Origin: Propionibacteriaceae bacterium
GTDB lineage: Bacteria; Actinomycetota; Actinomycetes; Propionibacteriales; Propionibacteriaceae
Assembly: GCA_021323255.1 (NCBI GenBank)
Contig: JAJTCL010000286.1
Location: 1-5,683, forward strand
DNA: 5,683 bases
Reading direction: 5' to 3'
Positions 1 through 4,249 of this stretch are shown here, in pieces. Numbering within the stretch: position 1 is the stretch's first letter; the number at the start of each line of letters is the position of its first letter. The position numbers and the translations under genes were made by a program. The notes beneath the pieces were generated by a model. It did not search any database. It saw only the letters and a program-made list of their open reading frames with translations, and was not told the DNA's origin.

Positions 1-192
1 GAAAGCGGCCATGAGACGGCTTCTGATGAGCTTCTCGACTGCAATGTCGGCTTCGGAAACCATGTCCTGCGCGCCCTTGCTCATGATCGACAACTCGTTC
101 ACCGAAGAGAAGTACTGCAGGGCAAGATCACCGGCGTCGATGATCAAGTTCTTGGCGAAGTCGAATCTGTGCTGCTCGTCCACTGACGACAT
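1..192 (-). CDS. Inositol monophosphatase family protein, N-terminal 64 residues (gene runs off the left edge)
   Basis: The reverse strand reads an open frame from ATG at 192-190 to the window edge. The peptide has the N-terminal helices of the inositol monophosphatase/SuhB/CysQ superfamily: a helix with DAGDLALQYF (residues 19-28), then KGAQDMVSEADIAVEKLI (residues 39-56), matching the family pattern K...DxVTxADxxxExxI. These metal-dependent phosphatases hydrolyse inositol phosphates or related sugar and nucleotide phosphates. The catalytic Glu and the DPxDGT metal site lie beyond the edge, so the substrate cannot be inferred. The start is supported by GGAGA at 205-201, 8 nt before the ATG. 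The gene begins 50 nt after the stop of the upstream membrane protein on the same strand, so it is probably the third gene of a marR operon. The subfamily is unknown. Confidence 0.75.
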   Translation of the reverse strand, partial: MSSVDEQHRFDFAKNLIIDAGDLALQYFSSVNELSIMSKGAQDMVSEADIAVEKLIRSRLMAAF

Positions 193-242
193 GGTGATCA
201 TCTCCAGGGCCAGGCGGTGCCGCGTACGCCGCTCGAGTCAGG

Positions 243-890
243 TTATCCAGGTCTCGCGCGCCGCACCTCGTTCATGAAGGCGTGAGAGTCGTCGGCGTAC
301 AGCGTGACCTTGCTGATTGTCTCGGGACCATGCGGGAGTCGCACTCCGATCGGCCCTGTGAGCTGTACCTCGATGTTGGTCTCGTTCTGCATGCGCAGGT
401 GCAGCGTTGCGTTTCCGTCTTCGTCCACAGTGACCTTCGGCTGCCTGCTCTGGAGGGTGTGCTTGCGTGGGGTCACGGACTCGATGTCGTCCCAGAGAAG
501 CGGGATGTCGATCTCGGAACCATAGCGAGCTCGGATGCCGGCTGGACCGATTGCATGGGGACGGGTCAGCATTCCGAAGAGAAATCCGAGCATGTAGATC
601 AAGCCCCATACGCTCAGGATCAGCAGCGGGATCCGGATGTTGGCCCAACGGCGCACAATCAGGTCGACTACCACGACCTCGACGGCGGACACGGCGATGA
701 AGACGATCAGAATCGCAAGCACCGGCCGGTAGTAGCTGAATTCGACGTGTCCAGCTGGAACCTTGGGTCGGCGAAACAGGAAGCGGTAGATGCTCTGGTA
801 GCCGCGAATCTCCATCATGATTGCGCGGCGGGCGAGGTAGCCGGCAAACCGCCAGCCGGTCCGCTTATGCCGGCTAATAGTGGTGGTCAT
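243..890 (-). CDS. Two-helix membrane protein with a C-terminal PH-like domain (uncharacterised)
   Basis: This 215-residue protein has a basic N-terminus (many Arg/Lys up to residue 43) and two hydrophobic segments at about 56-78 and 86-108. A soluble C-terminal part follows from about residue 112. It opens with a G-P-x-G-I-R-x-R-Y-G strand pattern and continues with short beta-like strands, a DDIESV segment (134-139) and a final helix. This arrangement resembles the bacterial PH-like domains that follow a TM pair in many actinobacterial proteins of unknown function. That assignment is from pattern recognition, not a search. The ATG overlaps the stop of marR as ATGA (TGA 889-887, ATG 890-888), and there is no strong Shine-Dalgarno, so translation is probably coupled to marR and this start is preferred over Met25/Met26. 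It is likely an inner-membrane protein controlled by the MarR regulator. Function is unknown. Confidence 0.85.
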   Translation of the reverse strand: MTTTISRHKRTGWRFAGYLARRAIMMEIRGYQSIYRFLFRRPKVPAGHVEFSYYRPVLAILIVFIAVSAVEVVVVDLIVRRWANIRIPLLILSVWGLIYMLGFLFGMLTRPHAIGPAGIRARYGSEIDIPLLWDDIESVTPRKHTLQSRQPKVTVDEDGNATLHLRMQNETNIEVQLTGPIGVRLPHGPETISKVTLYADDSHAFMNEVRRARPG

Positions 891-1348
891 GCTGTGGCAT
901 CTGTCGAGGGCCGTTCGGTATTGACCATCTCGTGCAACCGATAGGCGATGGCGTCTAGGTCGCGACTGAGCCGGTCGAGGTGGTCCTCGCCGAACCCGGC
1001 GACGAGCTGGGAGGCGATCAACTCCCGGCCCCGCACCATTTCAGCTGTCGTCTTGCTGCCAAGCTCGGTGAGTGTGACCAGCGTGGCCCTTCGGTCGTTC
1101 GGGTGCAGACGCCGTTCGACGAAGCCGCCCGCCTCCAGAGCGTCGACCAGTCCCGTCACATTTCGTGGCGTGACATTCAATGCGCTCGCCAGCGCCTGCT
1201 GGGTGCATGGACCCAAGCGGTGCAACTCCCAGAGCAGATGTGTTCGGGACGAAGTCAGGCCGGTCCCAGTGAAGAAGTTCGCCAGGTCCTCCTGAATCAG
1301 TAGCGCAATCTCCAAGAGACGGTCGAAGACGGGTAAGTGCCCAGCCAT
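887..1348 (-). CDS. MarR-family winged helix-turn-helix transcriptional regulator
   Basis: This 153-residue protein has the usual MarR length and layout. An N-terminal dimerisation helix (about 5-28) is followed by a winged HTH: the helix-turn-helix spans about 48-74, with the recognition helix in TPRNVTGLVDALEAGG (60-75). The wing carries the hallmark HPNDRRATLVTLTELG (82-97), with the Asp-x-Arg that contacts the minor groove in this family. C-terminal helices complete the dimer interface. MarR proteins are usually ligand-responsive repressors of their own operon and neighbouring genes. Here a 17-bp perfect inverted repeat lies just upstream at 1373-1389, which suggests autoregulation. No Shine-Dalgarno precedes the ATG, and a TAnnnT hexamer ends 8 nt before it, so the mRNA may be leaderless. 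The stop overlaps the start of the membrane protein gene (ATGA). The ligand is unknown. Confidence 0.93.
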   Translation of the reverse strand: MAGHLPVFDRLLEIALLIQEDLANFFTGTGLTSSRTHLLWELHRLGPCTQQALASALNVTPRNVTGLVDALEAGGFVERRLHPNDRRATLVTLTELGSKTTAEMVRGRELIASQLVAGFGEDHLDRLSRDLDAIAYRLHEMVNTERPSTDATA

Positions 1349-1356
1349 AAACTGTG

Positions 1357-1362
1357 AATCTA
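1357..1362 (-). promoter_or_regulatory. Candidate -10 element of a leaderless marR promoter
   Basis: On the minus strand TAGATT ends 8 nt before the marR ATG. That is the spacing expected if transcription starts at or within a base or two of the start codon. There is no Shine-Dalgarno before this ATG, and leaderless genes with TAnnnT just upstream are common in actinobacteria. No good -35 is visible; its place is taken by the inverted repeat at 1373-1389. This is inference from position and motif only. Confidence 0.4.
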
Positions 1363-1372
1363 CTACACAATG

Positions 1373-1389
1373 TATCTATTTCATAGATA
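1373..1389. promoter_or_regulatory. Probable MarR operator (17-bp perfect inverted repeat)
   Basis: The sequence TATCTATTTCATAGATA has perfect 7-bp arms (TATCTAT / ATAGATA) around a 3-bp centre. It is AT-rich in a GC-rich region and lies 25 bp upstream of the marR start codon, over the expected -35 region. MarR dimers typically bind palindromes of 16-20 bp in their own promoters, so size and position fit. Binding by this protein is inferred, not shown. Confidence 0.65.
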
Positions 1390-1398
1390 TGGATCAGC

Positions 1399-1418
1399 GG
1401 CTGCCGTAGGCTGCCGTT
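1399..1418. repeat. Two tandem 10-bp units upstream of the marR operator
   Basis: GGCTGCCGTA is followed directly by GGCTGCCGTT, two copies differing only at the last base. They sit between the amphi-Trp gene end and the marR operator, about one helical turn apart. They could be a binding site for an activator or simply a short duplication. The rest of 1349-1480 holds the marR promoter region and nothing else recognisable. Confidence 0.5.
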
Positions 1419-1480
1419 CCTTGTGATTGCTCAGCCGCCCGCCAATGTGAGAGTTCAGGTGAAGAACCCAATGGTTTGCG

Positions 1481-1702
1481 TCACCATTTGAGCTCGATCT
1501 CGATTTCGCGCTCCTCTTCCTCGAACTCGATCTCGAGCTTGAAGTCGACCTCGTCAGGTACATGGACCTTGAAGTGCACCCCGCCGCGGTCGAACTCGAC
1601 ATCGTTGTGCCGAGCCAGGGCGTCGGCAAGAGCATGCAAGCGAGCAGCGGCGTCCTCGCGGCTCAGCCGCTCCCTCTCGGTGATCTCCATTTGGTTGTTC
1701 AT
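1481..1702 (-). CDS. Amphi-Trp domain protein
   Basis: This small 73-residue protein matches the amphi-Trp family pattern. An N-terminal segment, MEITERERLSREDAAARL (5-22), leads into a helix ending near residue 31. A strand with VEFDRGGVHFKVHVPDEV (35-52) follows. The last part (53-73) is an extended, strongly acidic strand alternating hydrophobic and charged residues and ending in the name-giving terminal Trp. The family has no established biochemical function and is found mainly in archaea and actinobacteria. A longer frame opens upstream to 1786, but the start at 1702 is preferred because AGAGAGGA lies just before it and the family begins here. The gene follows the DUF2252 gene on the same strand after 154 nt and precedes marR by 132 nt. 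Protein or nucleic-acid partners are unknown. Confidence 0.85.
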   Translation of the reverse strand: MNNQMEITERERLSREDAAARLHALADALARHNDVEFDRGGVHFKVHVPDEVDFKLEIEFEEEEREIEIELKW

Positions 1703-1706
1703 CCTG

Positions 1707-1713
1707 TCCTCTC
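1707..1713 (-). promoter_or_regulatory. Ribosome binding site of the amphi-Trp gene
   Basis: GAGAGGA on the minus strand ends 4 nt before the ATG at 1702. It decides the start in favour of this ATG over the upstream in-frame ATG at 1786 and the one four codons downstream, neither of which has a comparable site. Confidence 0.7.
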
Positions 1714-1738
1714 TGTTGTAGAACTTGCGGGCTTCTTG

Positions 1739-1765
1739 CGGCCGGTCGCCGTAGCCGACCGGCCG
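1739..1765 (-). repeat. GC-rich hairpin between the DUF2252 and amphi-Trp genes
   Basis: The arms CGGCCGGTCG (1739-1748) and CGACCGGCCG (1756-1765) are perfectly complementary over 10 bp around a 7-nt loop, followed by a further CGGCCGG run. On the minus strand the hairpin ends about 25 nt before the amphi-Trp Shine-Dalgarno. It has no U-tract, so it is not a classical intrinsic terminator. It could be a U-less actinobacterial terminator of the DUF2252 transcript, an mRNA-processing or stability element, or a leader structure for the amphi-Trp gene. Confidence 0.5.
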
Positions 1766-1820
1766 GCCGGCCGAGTGCGCCGACAATACCGAGCGGGGAC
1801 CAGAAGAGCACGGTTGCGCG

Positions 1821-1832
1821 GCGCCCGGGCGC
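1821..1832. repeat. 12-bp GC palindrome after the DUF2252 stop
   Basis: GCGCCCGGGCGC is a perfect palindrome beginning 25 nt downstream of the DUF2252 stop codon on the minus strand. As RNA it could form only a short stem (four pairs around CCGG), and no U-run follows. It may be part of a weak termination region together with the hairpin at 1739-1765, or it may simply reflect the high GC content. Confidence 0.25.
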
Positions 1833-1856
1833 TGGGCACTGCCGCAGGTCGCGGTC

Positions 1857-3368
1857 TCAGGCGCTCTCGGCTACGACCTTCTTGGAGTCGACGGCAGCCT
1901 TGAGCGTCGCGTAATCCCGTTCGTTCTGGTCGGCGTACGTTTCGGCAAATGCCGCCATGGCGCGGTCGAACTTGTCACTGGTGCCAAGGTAACCTGCGAT
2001 GACCGCCGCATCACCGGAACGTGCGTGTGCCCGGGCAAGCGTCCAGCCGCAGAAGCGCGCATAGCTACTCATCACAGATGGCCTCATGGCCTCCACAATC
2101 GCGGATCCCTTGCCGTCCCAAAGTTGGCGGATATAGAAGTCCCGGGTGACGCCGTCGATCCCATTACTCCGGATCCAGCCGAGCATGACATCGCTCGCCG
2201 ACTGCATGAGCCGTTGCCCTTCGACAACGCGCTGACCGTGGTTCCGGTATCTGCTCTTCCCCAAGAAATGCTCCAATACCGAGGCCTGGGCCTCCTTCGC
2301 CTGCAGGAACAACGGGTCGCTCCCGTCTTGGCCCAGCATCAACAGAATCCACGCGCGAGTGCCCACGCTGCCCACGCCGACCACCTTGCGGGCAGCGTGA
2401 ACGTAGTGGAAACCTTCCAACAGGTGTCGATGATCGCCTTGGAGAGTGCGGCGATAGGCGCGAAGCAGATTGTGAATTGCTTCGTCGACCTGGTGGTACT
2501 CCATGTCAGGAAACAGGTCCTCGATCGGGACGATCAGTGGCGGATCGCCAACCAGCCGTGGCCGCCCGCCAACCACCTGCACGAGTTTTTCAAAGGCCTT
2601 CATGCTGTCCTTGGACCGGGCCTTGGCGACATTCTGCTGGAAGCGCTTCATTTCGCTCGGCTTCAAGTTCGCCATCACCTCAGCCTCGATCTCCGCAACG
2701 TCAATCCGGGCATACCAGACATCGAGCCTCTTCATCTGCGCCATGTCCCACATGGCCTCGCGATAGGACCGTGCCGTGGTCAGGTTGATCAACTTGCGCT
2801 GCTTGGCGTCGAAGCCACGATCGCGTCCCGCGACGGCGAAGCTGGCCACCAACCGCTTGACATCCCACTCGAACGGGCCGGGCAGCGTCTCGTCGAAGTC
2901 ATTGACACTGAACACCATGCGGCGGTCCGGGGCGGCGAAGACGCCGAAGTTGGACAGATGCGCATCGCCGCACAGTTGCACGGACAGGCTCGTTCGCGGC
3001 GCGTTCGACAGGTCGGAAGCCATCAAATAGGCAGCGCCACGGTAGAACGTGAACGGTGAGACCAACATTCGGCCATAACGGATCGGGACCAGCTCCGGGA
3101 CGCGCGTTGTGGCCTGCTCCTCGAGGAGGGCAACGGGGTCCGGCCGATCGGACGACGGCCGCCATTCCCCGTGCGCCGACAGTGGTACCAGTTTCCGCTC
3201 CGCCTTCCCTCGAGCGGCACGCTCCGTCAGTGAGGGATGCTCGACCTGTCCCGCCTGCCTCGCCGCCTGCCCATTCCCGGTGGCTGGCACGTTAATGGAG
3301 CTCTTGGTGCGCTGATTTGCCTTCACCACACCATGGCATGGCATTTTTACGTCTTGCGCATCACCCAC
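1857..3368 (-). CDS. DUF2252 family protein (kinase-like fold, function unknown)
   Basis: This 503-residue protein belongs to the DUF2252 family. Hallmarks in order are RYGRMLVSPFTFYRGAA (97-113), CGDAHLSNFG (133-142), NDFDE (156-160), a Gly-rich VGVGSVGTRAW (330-340), LQAKEA (355-360), GQRVVEGQRLMQ (378-389), FYIRQLWDGKGS (411-422) and LARAHARSGD (444-453). GDxHxxN plus DFD resembles the catalytic loop and metal-binding motif of aminoglycoside-phosphotransferase-like kinases, so it is probably an ATP-binding small-molecule or protein kinase relative. No substrate is known. No signal peptide or membrane segment is seen. The conserved part starts near residue 47, and the N-terminal extension is low in hallmarks. 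The first in-frame start is GTG at 3368; ATG at 3344 and GTG at 3290 are alternatives and none has a good Shine-Dalgarno, so the N-terminus is uncertain. The amphi-Trp gene follows on the same strand. Confidence 0.9.
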   Translation of the reverse strand: MGDAQDVKMPCHGVVKANQRTKSSINVPATGNGQAARQAGQVEHPSLTERAARGKAERKLVPLSAHGEWRPSSDRPDPVALLEEQATTRVPELVPIRYGRMLVSPFTFYRGAAYLMASDLSNAPRTSLSVQLCGDAHLSNFGVFAAPDRRMVFSVNDFDETLPGPFEWDVKRLVASFAVAGRDRGFDAKQRKLINLTTARSYREAMWDMAQMKRLDVWYARIDVAEIEAEVMANLKPSEMKRFQQNVAKARSKDSMKAFEKLVQVVGGRPRLVGDPPLIVPIEDLFPDMEYHQVDEAIHNLLRAYRRTLQGDHRHLLEGFHYVHAARKVVGVGSVGTRAWILLMLGQDGSDPLFLQAKEAQASVLEHFLGKSRYRNHGQRVVEGQRLMQSASDVMLGWIRSNGIDGVTRDFYIRQLWDGKGSAIVEAMRPSVMSSYARFCGWTLARAHARSGDAAVIAGYLGTSDKFDRAMAAFAETYADQNERDYATLKAAVDSKKVVAESA

Positions 3369-3430
3369 TAGAGGTGAAACACCTCGACGATGGCCGTCAG
3401 GAGCGCACCGCTTTCACCCACTGAGAGTGA
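3361..3430. repeat. Two copies of a TCACC-N7-GGTGA-like element upstream of the DUF2252 gene
   Basis: TCACCCACTAGAGGTGA (3361-3377) and TCACCCACTGAGAGTGA (3414-3430) are direct copies 53 bp apart, identical at 13 of 17 positions. Each is also an imperfect palindrome (TCACC...GGTGA in the first, TCACC...AGTGA in the second). The first overlaps the proposed DUF2252 start codon. A paired operator in the divergent spacer shared with the lipoprotein gene is plausible, but no regulator is identified. Confidence 0.4.
3371..3385. repeat. 15-bp perfect inverted repeat at the DUF2252 start
   Basis: GAGGTG-AAA-CACCTC has perfect 6-bp arms and overlaps the right half of the element at 3361-3377. On the minus strand the first arm reads GAGGTG, the only Shine-Dalgarno-like sequence near the GTG start, though 11 nt away. 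In RNA it would pair with the second arm. It may be an operator or a small translation-control hairpin. Confidence 0.35.
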
Positions 3431-3457
3431 TTCGGCACTCGTTGATCAGCAGTTTGA

Positions 3458-3471
3458 TTGAGACAACTCAA
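3458..3471. repeat. Short inverted repeat upstream of the lipoprotein gene
   Basis: TTGAG-ACAA-CTCAA is a perfect 5-bp-arm inverted repeat 31 bp before the lipoprotein ATG, in the more AT-rich part of the divergent spacer where a promoter is expected. No convincing -35/-10 pair could be placed for either gene in 3369-3501. This could be an operator or chance. Confidence 0.25.
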
Positions 3472-3501
3472 GTTTCCAGCCAGTTCTAGGAGAACACGTA
3501 G

Positions 3502-3996
3502 ATGCGACTCCACCGTTCCCGTCGATTTGTATTCCCCGCGGTTGCGGCCGTTGCCCTGCTTTGCGTATTGACGAGCTGCGGCACAAGCTCCGCGCCAAGC
3601 CAAACCAGTCCACCCGCGACAACCGCCGCACCGACGACGGCTTCGCCGACGACGGCCGAAACGACGACGGCTTGTGCGGACGTCGCAGCGCTCAAGTCGT
3701 CGCTCGAGGCCCTCACAAAGGTGCGGCCTGCCCAGGACGGCGTGAGGGCGCTGACCACCGCAATCGCAGACGTCAAGACCAACCTGGACAAAGCGGAGGA
3801 CTCGGCCTCACCCGCCCTCCAGCCCAGCGTGCAGCAGGTTAAAACGGCATTCGCCGAGTTGCAGGCGGCAGCAAGCGGCATATCCACCGACAATCTCAGA
3901 GAGAAGCTGCCCGCCATCTCCGCAGCGCTCAAGGAAGTCGGCACGGCGACGGAGGCGCTCCGCTCGACAATGGCCGAGAGCTGCCCAGGGAGCTAA
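3502..3996 (+). CDS. Small secreted lipoprotein (uncharacterised)
   Basis: The 164-residue product has a lipoprotein signal peptide: basic MRLHRSRR, a hydrophobic stretch (about 9-23) and a lipobox LTSC with the lipidated Cys at 26. A Thr/Pro/Ala/Ser-rich linker follows (about 27-57), typical of surface lipoproteins in actinobacteria and possibly glycosylated. The rest (58-164) is predicted helical, rich in Ala, Leu, Lys and Glu. It is framed by two cysteines, at 58 and 161, which could form a disulfide closing the helical bundle. AGGAGA at 3488-3493 lies 8 nt before the ATG. It is the only plus-strand gene, divergent from the DUF2252 gene and convergent with araA. No enzymatic motif is seen. 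It is probably anchored to the outer face of the membrane; function is unknown. Confidence 0.85.
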   Translation: MRLHRSRRFVFPAVAAVALLCVLTSCGTSSAPSQTSPPATTAAPTTASPTTAETTTACADVAALKSSLEALTKVRPAQDGVRALTTAIADVKTNLDKAEDSASPALQPSVQQVKTAFAELQAAASGISTDNLREKLPAISAALKEVGTATEALRSTMAESCPGS

Positions 3997-4144
3997 CGAC
4001 AACGAGCTTCGCCGGAGCGTGGCGGCACCTCATCTACGCCAAAGCTGAATCGACTCCCGCGGGCACGTACGAGGAGGCGAAGGGGCATCTGCACCAGAGC
4101 GAGCTAGCTGATCGTTCAACCAATAGCGCGCCACACAACAGTCA
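3997..4144. other. Convergent spacer between the lipoprotein gene and araA
   Basis: This 148-bp stretch separates two converging genes, so both transcripts should end in or near it. No hairpin followed by a T-run is visible on either strand. Small GC palindromes (for example CCCGCGGG at 4056-4063) are too short to call. A plus-strand frame without a start codon stays open through the whole stretch and reads protein-like from about 4020 to 4120. It could be a relic, but no family was recognised. Confidence 0.4.
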
Positions 4145-4249
4145 TCAGGGCATACCGAGCCGGTGGGCCGCGGCGTTCCAACGGATCTCGTTGGCGAAGC
4201 TTCGCCGGTCGGTGTCGGCGTCGATGATCAGCAGTTCGGTGTTGATCAT
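4145..4249 (-). pseudogene. araA: Detached C-terminal tail of araA (34 codons in another frame)
   Basis: In a different frame from the main araA ORF, the minus strand encodes the conserved last part of L-arabinose isomerase. It contains ELLIIDADTD (residues 5-14) and ANEIRWNAAAHRL (19-31), matching the family ending of a V-I-D-x-D-T strand followed by a LRWN helix. It ends with tandem stops (TGATGA). The frame opens with an ATG (4249-4247) that overlaps the stop of the main ORF (TGA 4248-4246). GAGGAG lies 5 nt upstream of it, so the tail could be translated by reinitiation as a separate peptide. The simplest reading is that a small deletion shifted the frame and the tail is a remnant; a working split enzyme is possible. 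Confidence 0.75.

Noticed and set aside
11..277. Plus-strand open frame at the left edge
   Set aside because: It is antisense to the inositol-monophosphatase N-terminus, which matches its family and has a Shine-Dalgarno sequence.
282..944. Plus-strand open frame opposite the membrane protein gene, and a minus-strand shadow at 238-648
   Set aside because: Both lie over the 215-residue membrane protein, which has good TM segments and the ATGA junction with marR. The shadow products look random in composition.
1481..1786. Longer version of the amphi-Trp protein starting at 1786
   Set aside because: The extra 28 residues would be encoded by the GC-rich hairpin region, are not part of the family, and their ATG lacks a Shine-Dalgarno, while the ATG at 1702 has one.
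2025..3059. Long plus-strand open frame opposite the DUF2252 gene (344 codons)
   Set aside because: It is antisense to a well-supported DUF2252 coding frame, shows no family motif, and has no convincing ribosome binding site. It is a GC-rich shadow frame.
3997..4144. Bidirectional intrinsic terminator between the convergent genes
   Set aside because: It was expected from the layout, but no stable stem followed by a T-run was found on either strand.
4193..4206. Perfect 14-bp palindrome GGCGAAGCTTCGCC inside the araA tail
   Set aside because: It lies in coding sequence for conserved AraA residues. AGCTTCGCCGG also recurs at 4005-4015, but both can be chance in this base composition.
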